Below are positions 32,564 through 42,840 of a stretch of 64,000 bases of DNA, one piece after another. The first letter of the stretch is position 1. Each line of letters opens with the position of its first letter. The translations under genes and the position numbers were made by a program. The DNA is from Phytophthora sp. 'mugwort'. Lineage: Eukaryota > Oomycota > Peronosporomycetes > Peronosporales > Peronosporaceae. The notes under the pieces are model-generated. The model ran no database searches. It worked only from the letters and a program-made list of their open reading frames with translations, and was not told where the DNA came from. The stretch lies in contig JAUCEF010000005.1 of NCBI GenBank assembly GCA_033558025.1, forward strand, positions 7,130,001 through 7,194,000, written 5' to 3'.

Positions 32564-35559
32564 ATGCGTCAACGCAAGCCCCCGACCTCCAAGCGAGCAG
32601 CTCTGAGGCTGCCGATATCGACGTCATCCGTGGCAAGACGAGCTCAGCTTTCGCCATTCCATTCAACCGCGCGAGTCGTTGAAAGTCTCAGCAGCGATGA
32701 TGTTGATACCAACTTTGATTTACTCATGGAGATCCGAAGTACGAGGCTGTACTCATGAATATGAGGCAATTGTACACTAACTAACTCCGTTTGACTGCTC
32801 TAGCGTTGGTGAAGAAGGAGAAATATCTAGAACAGCTCGAAGATCAAATACGAGAGCATAATGACGACATCGACAACTTGAGTGATAATACTGCAGCTAG
32901 TGGACGAAGCTTAATGGGCTATAAAGATGATGAAGCTCGTGGTAAATCCCGGCTAGAAAGGACTCAAGCAACGGCATCTCGTACTGAGGCTGAGGACCGA
33001 GTTACACCCGATCGCAGTAAGATAAGAGCAGTGCCATCCCGAGCAAGTTTGAAGAGTTTGTCGACAGCTCGGGAGCATTTCCGAGCGTGTTTTGTAGTGG
33101 CGAACCCCGTCCAGTTTCGAGATATTCAAGCTTTGGTTCTCATGAGTCAAAATCTACATATCCATCATCTACGCACCTTAAGCAAGAATCTGTTCCTGTT
33201 CAGTGCGCTACACTCCGTGAATCTATCGGATAACCAGCTCGATGATTCCGGCAGCAAAGAGATTCGTAAGAAACTTGCCATTGGTTCCATCTCGGTAGGG
33301 TCTAAATACTTGTTTCTTTACTTGTTCCAACCAGGGGATCTCATGTGCTGTCCTGGCCTTCAGACACTTGATCTATCTCAAAATTTATTAGGACGACTGA
33401 CGGCACGGACGATTTGTGAACGTCTTCGCCACCAAACGAAGCTGCTTTCTCTTAATCTATCTGGAAACTTGTTCTTTTCAAACGGAGGCGACGCCGCTCG
33501 TGACACTGCGCGATGGTTTGCCCAAGGTAGGGTAAGTTTATCCCGTACTTTTTTAAGTTTATCCCGTCCTGAACGTATCTTGTCTTGTTAAAGCTGTGGC
33601 TGCCAATGACTTCCTCGTACACTTCAGTCTGAGTGTTCCCGATCACGTGGAAAAGTCCGTCTCGCTTGGAGAACAATGGACGACTGCTACTTCTCGACGA
33701 GGACCGAGTCACAAGGCGACGTCAAGCAACGACGCGAGTGCTATCACCGAGTTCAGTCACCATTTGGCCCAGCACCTTCGACAACGCAGCAGCCTCCAGT
33801 CTCTTGGATTAGGCTCCGCTGAGTTGCCACGTCGAGTTGTGCTCCAGATCGCCAAGATGGCGAATTGTCTGACAGCACTCGATCTGTCGTTCGCCTTTAT
33901 CGGTATCCCAGGAGCTCAAGCTGTTGCTGCGGCGTTGAGGATTGACGGCTACGCGACACTCACTCAAATTAATCTGCGCTGCAACTGTACTCAAACCAGA
34001 GGTGCTCGAGCCATCCTGGCAGCACTCAGTATGACCGAGCGATTGACGTCTCTGAATTTGAGTCATAATGAGATCCGGAGTGACGTCGTTGAAGCGGTTA
34101 TTAATCTATTAACCTCCAACAAAGTCCTTACGCGACTCGATCTGTCGCAAAATGAGATATTCGGACAGCAATCCGAGGACAAAACACGTCGCCTACGAGA
34201 TGCTATCGTGGACCACCGCGCTGTACTGAGTCTAGGGCAGCTATACAGGTACATTGTACTCAAAGAGGACTCGACTTGTTGTGAACTGACACAGGTCCTT
34301 GTATGGCTGTAGTATGGGCGCGATTGAGAGCCAAGAGCGAGAGATACAAGGTGCTTTGGCCAAGAACCGCATTGCCAATGACCACGTTATTCTCGACTCG
34401 ATCGATACGTTGAGTGCATCAAGTCCCGCAGACAATGATACACCAGCAAGAAAGCGACACGTGCTTAGTACAGTCGTCGAATTGGGCGATCCGACATCTT
34501 GGACGATGGTGTGGCAGCGGAAGATGACAAAGGAAGGTCGGCTCAGCCTCAAGTGGAGAATAGCAATAAGACCGAAGTGTTTGAACACATCTCGCCACGG
34601 AACTGGATCATACAACTCTCCTCTTGTGTGGAAGCTTATTGTGAGCCGGAAGTGCGAGGTACACGGGTCGTTCGAGGATGAAGCAGCAACGGCACATTTC
34701 CATCGAGATGAACACGGTGCGCAGAGTTACGTACGGTAGAACTTGCTCCCCGACCATTTTGACACTCTTTTTTGTATGCAGGATCCGCTTACACGTTGTA
34801 TTCCGCAGTAGCGTACGGCGACAAAGGCGACACGATCTCGTTAAAGCTTGGCGTCGACTATGAAGACAGCGACGATGCCGAGCAGGCGTATAAAGTCGTT
34901 GTCAAGGACCTCGTCTGCATCCCGCATCACGTATGTACTGTCGAGTATCAAATACTTGTTAATCAACTGACCTCCTTGTGTTACAGCCAAAAGACCGTCG
35001 ACACCTGCTGCTAAGTATCCCACAGAGCCTTTCCGGAACTCGAGTACAATGGCGACTGAAGACCCAGCGACGGCTAGTGTCGTCTCCAAAGGCACAAGGC
35101 GTTCATCCGTCATCGTTTCTGTGGGAGGGGCTAGTCCAGAGGGTCTACATTCACACCACTGGAGTATTCCGTCTTCTTGCTCGAGTGCACCACCCAGCGA
35201 GTCTTGCGACCACCGACAAGAGCTTGTGGTGGCAGCTCGAACGCTCCAGTTGTTGGGACCCTCATACCTCCCACGTCGTGCTCGAAGGAACGTACTTGAA
35301 TTTGTCCGGTGTACTGCGCAATCATGAGGTGGTTTTCTACCTACCAGCAATGGAATGGATAGCCGGTGAATACCTGCAGCTCTCTGTGACGACACCGAGC
35401 GACGACGTGGTACTGCGAGTTATCCAATTCCAGCTATTCCATGAGGTACGAGAGCCCATATGTCGATGTCATTGGTTCCTTATCACTCACACTTTACTGC
35501 TGCAGGTAGCGAACTGGGAAGCCCCATCCACAGTTTCCTGCTTCAACTTCACAGCGTAA
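32564..35559 (+). CDS. Multi-exon leucine-rich-repeat (RNI-like) protein
   Basis: Likely exons 32564-32738, 32804-33265, 33335-33526, 33594-34248, 34295-34735, 34782-34930, 34987-35445, 35506-35559. The first four joins keep frame and reconstitute repeats, for example GSKEIR joining DLMCCPGLQTLDLSQN, and FAQ joining AVAANDF. The N-terminus is basic and low-complexity, then a coiled coil (VKKEKYLEQLEDQIREHNDD). RNI-type repeats follow with LxxLDLSxN-like units (LHSVNLSDNQL, LQTLDLSQNLL, LLSLNLSGNLF, LTALDLSFAFI, LTSLNLSHNEI, LTRLDLSQNEI). After the repeats lies a beta-rich region (TSWTMVWQRKM ... YTLYSAVAYGDKGDTISL). In exon 5 (about 34470-34735) the plausible protein switches frame, so an extra intron, an assembly error or a lesion is likely. 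Function: protein-binding scaffold, partner unknown. Confidence 0.6.
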
Positions 35560-35770
35560 CACCAGACTCCCGTGGACGAATATCGCAAGATATCAGGACG
35601 TTTCAAGCCCGCTAGCTGACGACTCTGGAGCGTCCCTCCGTCTCGGAATTTCACTGCGTTTTTGTTTTCGTCCAGGGGTCGCATTTGCTTTCTCGCTGCG
35701 TTAAAACCATTTATCATCTCATCATCTCTGCTCACCTCTTGTCTTCGCTTAACGCGATCAAATTTCAGGC

Positions 35771-36499
35771 ACCATAGCGTCATTGTTTGAAGCCGACGGG
35801 GAAGGTGTGTCTGCCCCGCCCTCTCACCTGCCATTGTCCATTAAGGACGAGGAAGAGGTCGGCACTGTTCATACTCGACGAAGCTCCATTCGTGCTCAAT
35901 CCGTACTGGTGCTACCTCCGATCCAGCTCGAAGAGGAAGACGCAAATAAGTCTCCAGAGGCACAGAATACTCCAGCGCCAACTGGACAAGATCTTCCATC
36001 ACCAAGCGTTATGATGTCATATCCTCCAGACCTTCCAACCCAACGTCAGAACAGTGCACCAAAGATAGAGAGTGTATCATGGGCATTAACAGCCAATATG
36101 GAGCCGATCTTGCCGACAAACACGCCTCCAAAGCTCGGAACATCTGGAACAGCTCAACAAAGCAAACGACGCCTCACTTACTCGGTAGACGAGGTCAGTC
36201 CTCACGCTCTCGATCGTCTGGGAATCAACACTGACATCTTGAAGAAGGAGAAAGGGATGAAGAAGCTGGGGATCTGCGATGGCGATATTGTCCAAAGCGA
36301 GGAGCTGCGTCGGTACACTGGGATCTCCCAGATGGAACCGTCATCTAAAGTTGAGTTCATGTTTGGTTTCAATGACGAGCAGTTGCACCGCGAGAGAGCG
36401 ATCAAGCGTCTGGGCACCACCGAGCAAGAAATCATGGACGATTACAGCCGTCGCATCTCGCGCTTGGGCATCTCGAACTCATTATCTGTGCTGCCATAA
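35771..36499 (+). CDS. Protein with repeated RLGI/KLGI motifs, unknown function
   Basis: Open frame from an AG acceptor (TTTCAG ending at 35769) to the stop at 36499, about 240 residues. It begins inside an exon (TIASLFEADGEGV), so the true start lies upstream in an exon I could not place, or the segment is the last exon of the LRR gene. The first half is disordered and Pro/Ser/Glu-rich. The second half carries repeated short helices: ALDRLGINTDILKKEKG, MKKLGICDGDIV, AIKRLGTTEQEIMDD, RISRLGISN. No named family recognised. It lies convergent to MIOS, 114 bases away. Confidence 0.5.
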   Translation, partial: TIASLFEADGEGVSAPPSHLPLSIKDEEEVGTVHTRRSSIRAQSVLVLPPIQLEEEDANKSPEAQNTPAPTGQDLPSPSVMMSYPPDLPTQRQNSAPKIESVSWALTANMEPILPTNTPPKLGTSGTAQQSKRRLTYSVDEVSPHALDRLGINTDILKKEKGMKKLGICDGDIVQSEELRRYTGISQMEPSSKVEFMFGFNDEQLHRERAIKRLGTTEQEIMDDYSRRISRLGISNSLSVLP

Positions 36500-36612
36500 C
36501 AGTTCAAGGTGGACCTTTGCTTTTTTTTGCAAATCTACATATCAGAACCAATTCATTTATCGCTCCAAAAAACACTCATACCATAGCTCGCTCATATCCG
36601 CATTGAGCACGG

Positions 36613-39600
36613 TCACATGTACTGGTAGCTGCTCTTGTCTTTTTCCAACTGGTCGAGTTTATTGCCGAGCGAGATGCCGTCATTAACCGCCCCGCTTCCA
36701 ACATTGCTGCCAGCTCCAACGGAGCTCACATTACTCGAAAGGTTCGCCACGGAATTGCTTCCTGAGAGCGAAAAAGGTGGCGGGTATCCGCTAGCTGAGC
36801 CGCTCGGTCGCAGTAGAGCAGACGAGTAAGTGCGATACGTAGACCCCGTCCCAATGGTTGAAGACGCCGAGAAACTGTGCTGCGAACTCTGCGATCCAAT
36901 CGGCGCTTGCTGCTTGTCCAATGCTTTCTTTGGACCACGCATCGGAGCCTTTGCCTCTTGCTTCTGTTGTTGAAACTGCTGTTGTTGTTGTTTCTTCTTA
37001 CCCTTCGATACAGCACGTTGAGTGGCCAGCGCTGCTCGCTGTTGCTCGATAAGTTGCGCTTGGTTCTCAGCGCCAACGATTGGCAAGTCGAGATGTTGGC
37101 ACTGGCAGTTGCAGTCAGTGACGGGGCATACTGTGTGAGCTTGGAACCAATCTGCCAAGTGGTGAGCATGACCGCCGTGCTTACACGACTGACACCAGGT
37201 AAACCACTCGACGAACGGGATACTGGACAGCTGAGCCAGGTTTTCGTACTCATTTTTGCCCGTCTTGGGCTCCTTCAGCACTCCGCCATTGTCAGCCGCT
37301 ACACTGCTCACCAACGTGTTCACAGCATCAGATGTTTGTCTTGAGCGACGGTGAGCCAGTTCAAAGTAGGGATTCAGCGATCCAAAAGGGAGCAAACACA
37401 GCGCACACTGTGGGAGAGGTTTTCGACACGTCGGACAGCACGTAAGCTTTGGCTTTGCACGATTCAACCACGACGAGTGCGAACCACCAAGTCGAAGTAA
37501 ACTAGCCAAAGACAGTGACGCGTTGCAGAAATTACAGCGCACAAACAATTGCGGCGGGACGGACAGAGTCGACGGCGCTAAGAGTTCAGCTTGCAGCTCT
37601 TCAGCGTCAAAGTCACGAGAGAAGCTCGTGAAGCCGTTAAGAAGATCTTCAAGTTGCGAGCGACCCACATCGAAGCGTGCTCGTTCATGGAAGAGCTGCC
37701 ATTGGTTGAGCAAGTCCTTGTAGATCTGAATCCATTGCCCCAGTCGAGATGATTTTGCTACATATGAAGACGGCAGCCTCGCTGCGACTAACGCTAGGGT
37801 CTGAACATCCCCCGTCATATCCAAGTACGTCTGCAGAAGTCGAATGCCGTCCGTGTTGATTCCAGTCACAATCAACCCTTCCAGACGCCCAAACTGCTCG
37901 CTCTCCTCTTCATGTTGCGCCACAAACGCGAGCAATTCATCGGCTTGGAGATACCGACAAGCAAATGCAAGACGGTCACTTAGAGGCAGCGTGATGTCGT
38001 TCAGAATGGCCGAGTAGGCGCCAGCACTTGCAGGTCGAGCTCCACCAAACGCTGCCAACCCGTCCACACTCCCCCACTGCCGTCGACTATTCGCTCGCCG
38101 CGGAGGTTGTTGATTAGCCCGCATGACATTCAAGTTCGTTGAATTCGACGAAGAAGACGAGCTCGCGACGCACAAGAAGGACAACATGGCGTGGAAATAT
38201 CGAGAATTGGCTTGGGACATGATCTCACTCCGCTTCAACAACTGCTGAGTCATGTTTGACCACAAAGAGAGTCCTCCTGCACTTGCAATTGATGCAGAGT
38301 ATCCTGCTACAGACATGGCGATCAACTGGAGCAGATCCGGCGAGTACGGCGACGAGACTCCGACATTCAAGTGCTGCATTTGACTCAGCCATGTCGCTCC
38401 TTTTTGAAGCAGCGTCACCGCTGCAGACAAGTCGCCGTGGAAAACTGCCAGTGCCGCTGCTCGAGCGTAATTACCTTCCAACTCGCATCGATTAAGGATA
38501 TTCTGCAGCTCGTGACGACCGTTTTCATTCCATGAACGGTTTGCGAAGTGCGCGTTGTCATCGTATTGCTTCTGAGGATTCCAGATGCTTGAGCTACTCC
38601 GATGGATGCCTCTCCCTGCCGCATTATCAAGGCCTGGTCCACCCACACCTGCTGTCGAGGATCGAGTTCCTCCTTGACCGTTATCCGGATCCCAGTTGCA
38701 TGCTAGCAACCCCAAACGCCTTCCAGGGCCTTCAAAGTACTGACAACCAAGCACTTGATCGGTCTTCATCACAGATACGACGGTCACAACAGGCTCTTCT
38801 TCTCTAGAATCCTCTTGAGCGGTGGCAGTAGACCCTGAAGATCCCGGTCTGGAAGCTGCCGAGGGTTCTCCAGACACCGTCAGCAAGTTCTTGACACCCG
38901 CAGTGACAAGCGTGTTGGGATCAACTGGCCACCCACGCAATGGACCCGCCATCACAGCATTTACAGCACTGTTCCCAAGACCATTGGTCGAGCGAGATTG
39001 CTCAACACGTGACGCTCGGATCCGTCGTAGAGCCTCGACTTGGTCCACCCACAACCACAAACTACGTAGCTGCCGGCCACGCGGAGAAGACTCGTTAAAC
39101 AACTTGAGATTCTTGGACAGTCCAATAGAGTAGCCTTGCTTAGCGAGTTTGTACATTTCATTTGAAATATCCTCTTCCACACGCAAGCCTGAGTGAACTT
39201 CTTCCTCCAATGACAGTCGAGTCATAGCAGATGTTCCTAATCCAGGTCCGCTTACAGCCCCGCCGAACAATAGTCGTCCGCATCCAAACGTCACAGCTCC
39301 ATGAGATGACAGCGAGAGGGGCATCGCATCATGAACTGAAATATCTCCCAACTCACCAGTAACGGACGCGGTCAGTAGTCGATTCGGGAAGGCTGCCGCT
39401 GCGAGCTGGTGCTTCTGTGCATTACTACTCTTGCCCATATTTGTCGCACGCTGCATGCGCGAGGGCGAGTCCACGTGCTGCCATGAGAACGACGTGAGTG
39501 GCTCCGACGTGTAGCGTCTACGGAACGGCTTCTTGAGCGTCGAGGACGCGCTCTCTTGCTTGGTGACGTCCCATAACGAGACCCATTTCTCCTCAGCCGA

Positions 39601-40602
39601 CGCCGTCACCAGAATGCCCGGCTTGGATGGACACCAAGACACCTGCGCGAGACTCTTGCTCGTCTGATACAGCGAAAGCAACGGTCCGGATGACGACTCC
39701 AGTTGTCGAATATCCCACACTTTAACTGGTTCCTGCGGTGCGTCACTATACGTCGCGAGCATGTGTGGTCGATGTTGGTCAAATACGACCCCCAGCACCG
39801 CCTTATTGTGCGCCACCACACTCATCGGCGACGATCCTTTCGCTCTCAGATCATACACTCTCAGCCACTTAAACCCTGTGCCAGTCGCTAAACACGTCGG
39901 TTGCAGTGGCACCCATGATAACGCCATAGTCGCTTCCGAGTTGGCTAATTCATGGACCGGTTTCGAGTCTGTCGCAGAGAATCCACTACCCCCCGCCCCG
40001 ACACCGGCGCTTCCTCCTCCACTGCTGCCTCCTTTTCTACCGTTAATGGACCTCTCCATCGCTCCATCTTGGTCCACAAGGCCCTCGATATTGCTGCTAC
40101 TGCCGCTGCTGGTCATCCCCGGACCCCCCGCCGCTCCTCCCACTGCGTTGCTCGTGTTTAAATCCCACACCAACGTGCAAAAGTCGCTGCGGACCTTCTC
40201 GAAGCCGGCCGCCAATTGGTTGGGCACCGACGGGTTCCAGGCCACGGCATGGCACGGACGACTGTACTTGGGCAGGAACTCGCGCATGACGCGGGCCCGC
40301 GGGTCCTCGAAGTCGCATAGCAAGACTTTCCCCGACCCGGTGCCAGTGGCGATGAGCAGCGGCTTGGCCTCGAACGGATGCCACTGCAGACACTTGAGCT
40401 GCGACACTTTGGCGTTAATGCGCACGACGCGGAAGGCGCGCTTGCGCTGCGTCGTCAGTGCTGCGGGCTCGGACGCGGCGTCCGCATAGTCACCAGAAGA
40501 GGAGGAGGAGGTCGTGACCTCAAACAGACGCAGATTGTCCGCGCCCACGGCGAACAGCGACGCGTCATGCGGCGACCATTCTACTACCGTGCGCTTGCTC
40601 AT
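36613..40602 (-). CDS. MIOS: GATOR2 complex subunit MIOS (WD-repeat protein)
   Basis: A single open frame of 1,329 residues from the ATG at 40602. An upstream in-frame Met at 40686 exists, but MSKRTVVEWSPHDASLF aligns with the usual MIOS N-terminus. WD40 repeats occupy about residues 1-430 (SWCPSKPGILVTASAEEKWVSLWDV and similar units). A helical solenoid follows. The C-terminal zinc module starts CNFCNASL (about 1,024), then CCPTCRKPLPQCALCLLPFG, and WCQSCKHGGHAHHLADWF with CPVTDCNCQC (about 1,136-1,165), the MIOS-type RING/zinc-ribbon. GATOR2 relays amino-acid sufficiency to TORC1 at the lysosome/vacuole. The protein is longer than the roughly 875-residue animal form because of Gly/Ser-rich inserts and a poly-Gln plus Ser/Gly C-terminal tail after residue 1,200. 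No introns. Confidence 0.9.
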   Translation of the reverse strand: MSKRTVVEWSPHDASLFAVGADNLRLFEVTTSSSSSGDYADAASEPAALTTQRKRAFRVVRINAKVSQLKCLQWHPFEAKPLLIATGTGSGKVLLCDFEDPRARVMREFLPKYSRPCHAVAWNPSVPNQLAAGFEKVRSDFCTLVWDLNTSNAVGGAAGGPGMTSSGSSSNIEGLVDQDGAMERSINGRKGGSSGGGSAGVGAGGSGFSATDSKPVHELANSEATMALSWVPLQPTCLATGTGFKWLRVYDLRAKGSSPMSVVAHNKAVLGVVFDQHRPHMLATYSDAPQEPVKVWDIRQLESSSGPLLSLYQTSKSLAQVSWCPSKPGILVTASAEEKWVSLWDVTKQESASSTLKKPFRRRYTSEPLTSFSWQHVDSPSRMQRATNMGKSSNAQKHQLAAAAFPNRLLTASVTGELGDISVHDAMPLSLSSHGAVTFGCGRLLFGGAVSGPGLGTSAMTRLSLEEEVHSGLRVEEDISNEMYKLAKQGYSIGLSKNLKLFNESSPRGRQLRSLWLWVDQVEALRRIRASRVEQSRSTNGLGNSAVNAVMAGPLRGWPVDPNTLVTAGVKNLLTVSGEPSAASRPGSSGSTATAQEDSREEEPVVTVVSVMKTDQVLGCQYFEGPGRRLGLLACNWDPDNGQGGTRSSTAGVGGPGLDNAAGRGIHRSSSSIWNPQKQYDDNAHFANRSWNENGRHELQNILNRCELEGNYARAAALAVFHGDLSAAVTLLQKGATWLSQMQHLNVGVSSPYSPDLLQLIAMSVAGYSASIASAGGLSLWSNMTQQLLKRSEIMSQANSRYFHAMLSFLCVASSSSSSNSTNLNVMRANQQPPRRANSRRQWGSVDGLAAFGGARPASAGAYSAILNDITLPLSDRLAFACRYLQADELLAFVAQHEEESEQFGRLEGLIVTGINTDGIRLLQTYLDMTGDVQTLALVAARLPSSYVAKSSRLGQWIQIYKDLLNQWQLFHERARFDVGRSQLEDLLNGFTSFSRDFDAEELQAELLAPSTLSVPPQLFVRCNFCNASLSLASLLRLGGSHSSWLNRAKPKLTCCPTCRKPLPQCALCLLPFGSLNPYFELAHRRSRQTSDAVNTLVSSVAADNGGVLKEPKTGKNEYENLAQLSSIPFVEWFTWCQSCKHGGHAHHLADWFQAHTVCPVTDCNCQCQHLDLPIVGAENQAQLIEQQRAALATQRAVSKGKKKQQQQQFQQQKQEAKAPMRGPKKALDKQQAPIGSQSSQHSFSASSTIGTGSTYRTYSSALLRPSGSASGYPPPFSLSGSNSVANLSSNVSSVGAGSNVGSGAVNDGISLGNKLDQLEKDKSSYQYM

Positions 40603-40740
40603 GACAGTGCTGGTGCTGGAGTGATACCGAAGACAGAAAAACAAGAGTGCGGATTGGTTGGAAAAAAGATTCCTCATTTCGGCCAATAGGAAGAGGCTTC
40701 AACTTCGGGAAATGCTAGAAAATGGCTACATTCGTTTAGT

Positions 40741-42027
40741 TTAGTACCCGACGCCTTCGTATTGAGCGATCTGCACGATGAGGTCTTGGTACACGTACTC
40801 GTTGGCGTTGTAGGCCCAGATGAAGTCCAAGTGGCTGTAGATGTCGATGATCTGGTCGTGCACGACAGTGCCAGACGGAAGAGTCGAGCGGAGACGAGTG
40901 AGGTCAGCAGACTCCGTTAAGGTGTCTCCGGCACCGGCATAGAGGCCCGTGCGGGGGTACACCATATCGCCGAGAGGGTAAGCTGGCGGCTTGAAGGAGC
41001 CGTACTTGGCTTTGTTCTTGCAGATCGCGGTCGAGCAAAGAGAGAGACCAAGAGCTTTCACGCAGCTGCATCCGTAGTCGAACCGGGCAAAGGTGTTTGC
41101 ACGTAGCCCTTGGGCGAAATGAGCGACGTCTTTGACGGAGGTACCGGCGGGAGTCTGCGAAATCAGCACCGGCACACGCGAGATGTTGAGGCTTGTGGTT
41201 GTTCCGAAGAGCAGTGAGATAGCGGATCCACAGATCCCGTCGATAGCTGTGCAGGTGTATCCCGCGAGGAACTTTGTGAGCAAGTCACTGTGTGGGAGGA
41301 GCTCTACGATGCCTAATGCTTGATACATCAAGTCGAGATGAGCGTCTGCCAAAGCCACGAACAACTCTGCCTTCGAATGTCCGAGCCACGAGACAGGAGC
41401 AAGTGCACCGAAGTATGACACGCTTTTGGCTAACGTCTGGTTAGCCGCGAATCCGACTAGCGCCTGGGTGACGCCCTGCGAGTGGCCAATGTAGCTGATG
41501 GTGGAGCGTCCCGATGTGTCTTGAACATAGTTGATTATGGCGGGGAGGTCATAAAGCCCCATGTCTTCCCACGAGAAGTCCCAGAATTCATCATCGTCGG
41601 TGGTGTGGTATAGTGACTCGTGCGAGTACCTGTTGCCTCGACTATTGCCAAGCCAGACATCGTAGCCGGCATCCGCCAGAATGAAGGCCAGACTCTGGTT
41701 GCGATAGTTACAAACCCAAGCAAAACTGCTTTCAACGACCCCGTGCTGTAGCAGCACGGCGGGTTTGTTGGCCGCACTGGCAGTACTCGATTGACTCTCG
41801 TCGTAGCTCTTCGGAAGGCGATGCATGGTGAGGATGTAGCCGTCCGACGTGGTGACCTTGTGAGTCTCCACCTCATATCCCCGTGCAGCAATGATCTCCG
41901 GTGTATTCTTGCCCACATCCGGGTCCACAGCAATCTCAGCAATGCCGACAACCTCGGTTGTAGCAGCCACCAGTCCGATGCTCAGGAGCAGCAGTAGAAC
42001 ACATGCTTGCAGCCGTCCCGCGACCAT
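40741..42027 (-). CDS. Secreted/lysosomal acid lipase-like triacylglycerol lipase
   Basis: An intact 428-residue alpha/beta-hydrolase with an N-terminal signal peptide (QACVLLLLLSIGLVAATTE). It then follows the acid-lipase order: ARGYEVETHKVTTSDGYIL, LLQHGVVESSFAWV, GYDVWLGNSRGNRYSHESL, and FWDFSWEDMGLYDLPA. The nucleophile elbow GHSQG places Ser183. Asp368 in AGAGDTLTESAD and His399 in IYSHLDFIW complete the triad. Length and motifs match the LIPA / gastric lipase family, which hydrolyses triacylglycerols and sterol esters in acidic compartments or outside the cell. Several NxS/T sites fit secretion. No intron. It lies 138 bases upstream of MIOS on the same strand; separate transcription is likely. 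Confidence 0.9.
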   Translation of the reverse strand: MVAGRLQACVLLLLLSIGLVAATTEVVGIAEIAVDPDVGKNTPEIIAARGYEVETHKVTTSDGYILTMHRLPKSYDESQSSTASAANKPAVLLQHGVVESSFAWVCNYRNQSLAFILADAGYDVWLGNSRGNRYSHESLYHTTDDDEFWDFSWEDMGLYDLPAIINYVQDTSGRSTISYIGHSQGVTQALVGFAANQTLAKSVSYFGALAPVSWLGHSKAELFVALADAHLDLMYQALGIVELLPHSDLLTKFLAGYTCTAIDGICGSAISLLFGTTTSLNISRVPVLISQTPAGTSVKDVAHFAQGLRANTFARFDYGCSCVKALGLSLCSTAICKNKAKYGSFKPPAYPLGDMVYPRTGLYAGAGDTLTESADLTRLRSTLPSGTVVHDQIIDIYSHLDFIWAYNANEYVYQDLIVQIAQYEGVGY

Positions 42028-42840
42028 GTCTTGTACTTCGAAGAGTGTGATAGTGGGTATTGCCTAGACAATGGAGCGCAAATTGCAGAGTGAGCTCGTA
42101 CACGGCGTACGGCGCATCTCGACAGGATCTGGTCCTCTACGACGAGAGACTGCGAGCTGACAACGGGGCTGTTTGACCTGGAGTTGCTCCGGTGTGCTAC
42201 GTCAGTCACCGCTTCAGTGATGGCGTTTAAGGTCTCACCTGCATCTTGTTTGGCAAGACCGCTGTTACTCACTGCACAACACCGCAGTCGCTTAACGGGG
42301 TGTACAACCTGATCCGGTCTAACGGACCGTCCCACTGTAAAATGAAATGGTTCACTACTAGTGACTCACTAGACGGTCTAGTCTAGACCTCAGGCCGAGG
42401 ATCTGCTGATGAAGTTGCCAGGTTGCACATGTCCATTGGACATGGACGTCGAAAATGCAGGCGCATTGCAGTAGCTTCGTGGGCCTGGACTTGGAACTGC
42501 TTCATCTGTGTGGGACGCTGCAAAGGGAGTCGATAGTGAAAGATTAATCCGACAGCGTCCGCTCCGCGCTGATTCCTACTACATGTAGTTGTGGTTAGCT
42601 TCTTTAGGTTGAGCTGCTAACGGCTATTCCAGCACCTCGGTCTCCGCCTCTCGAGATGGCTACAGTTTCGACTGATTTGCCCGTCTCTCCTCGGATTGGC
42701 TGTCGCTTTTCTGCCAATCGTATCGGGGTCCACGAGTCTTTACCTCCGGCTCCTTTCCCCTCGAGGCTCATTTCCGACCTACAGCAGACGTCGCTTAAGA
42801 GAAGCCACCGACCGATCGATCCCCAGCCACAGCCACAGTC
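42028..42840. promoter_or_regulatory. Divergent intergenic region, lipase / amphipathic protein
   Basis: 813 bases shared by two divergent genes. No supported ORF. It contains a palindrome cluster at 42352-42389, annotated separately. A pyrimidine-rich stretch lies ahead of the ATG at 42841. Confidence 0.45.
42352..42389. promoter_or_regulatory. Cluster of perfect odd palindromes built on TCTAG
   Basis: TCACTACTAGTGA (42352-42364), CTAGACGGTCTAG (42369-42381) and GGTCTAGTCTAGACC (42375-42389) are each perfect palindromes around a single central base, the last two overlapping. A further GGTCTAACGGACC lies just upstream. This looks like dimer-binding sites; no factor can be named. Confidence 0.5.

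Noticed and set aside
39761..40489. 242-codon plus ORF opposite MIOS
   Set aside because: Shadow of the WD-repeat coding frame.
40603..40686. 28-residue N-terminal extension of MIOS
   Set aside because: The second Met matches the family start, and the extension is hydrophobic and would sit inside the short promoter region.
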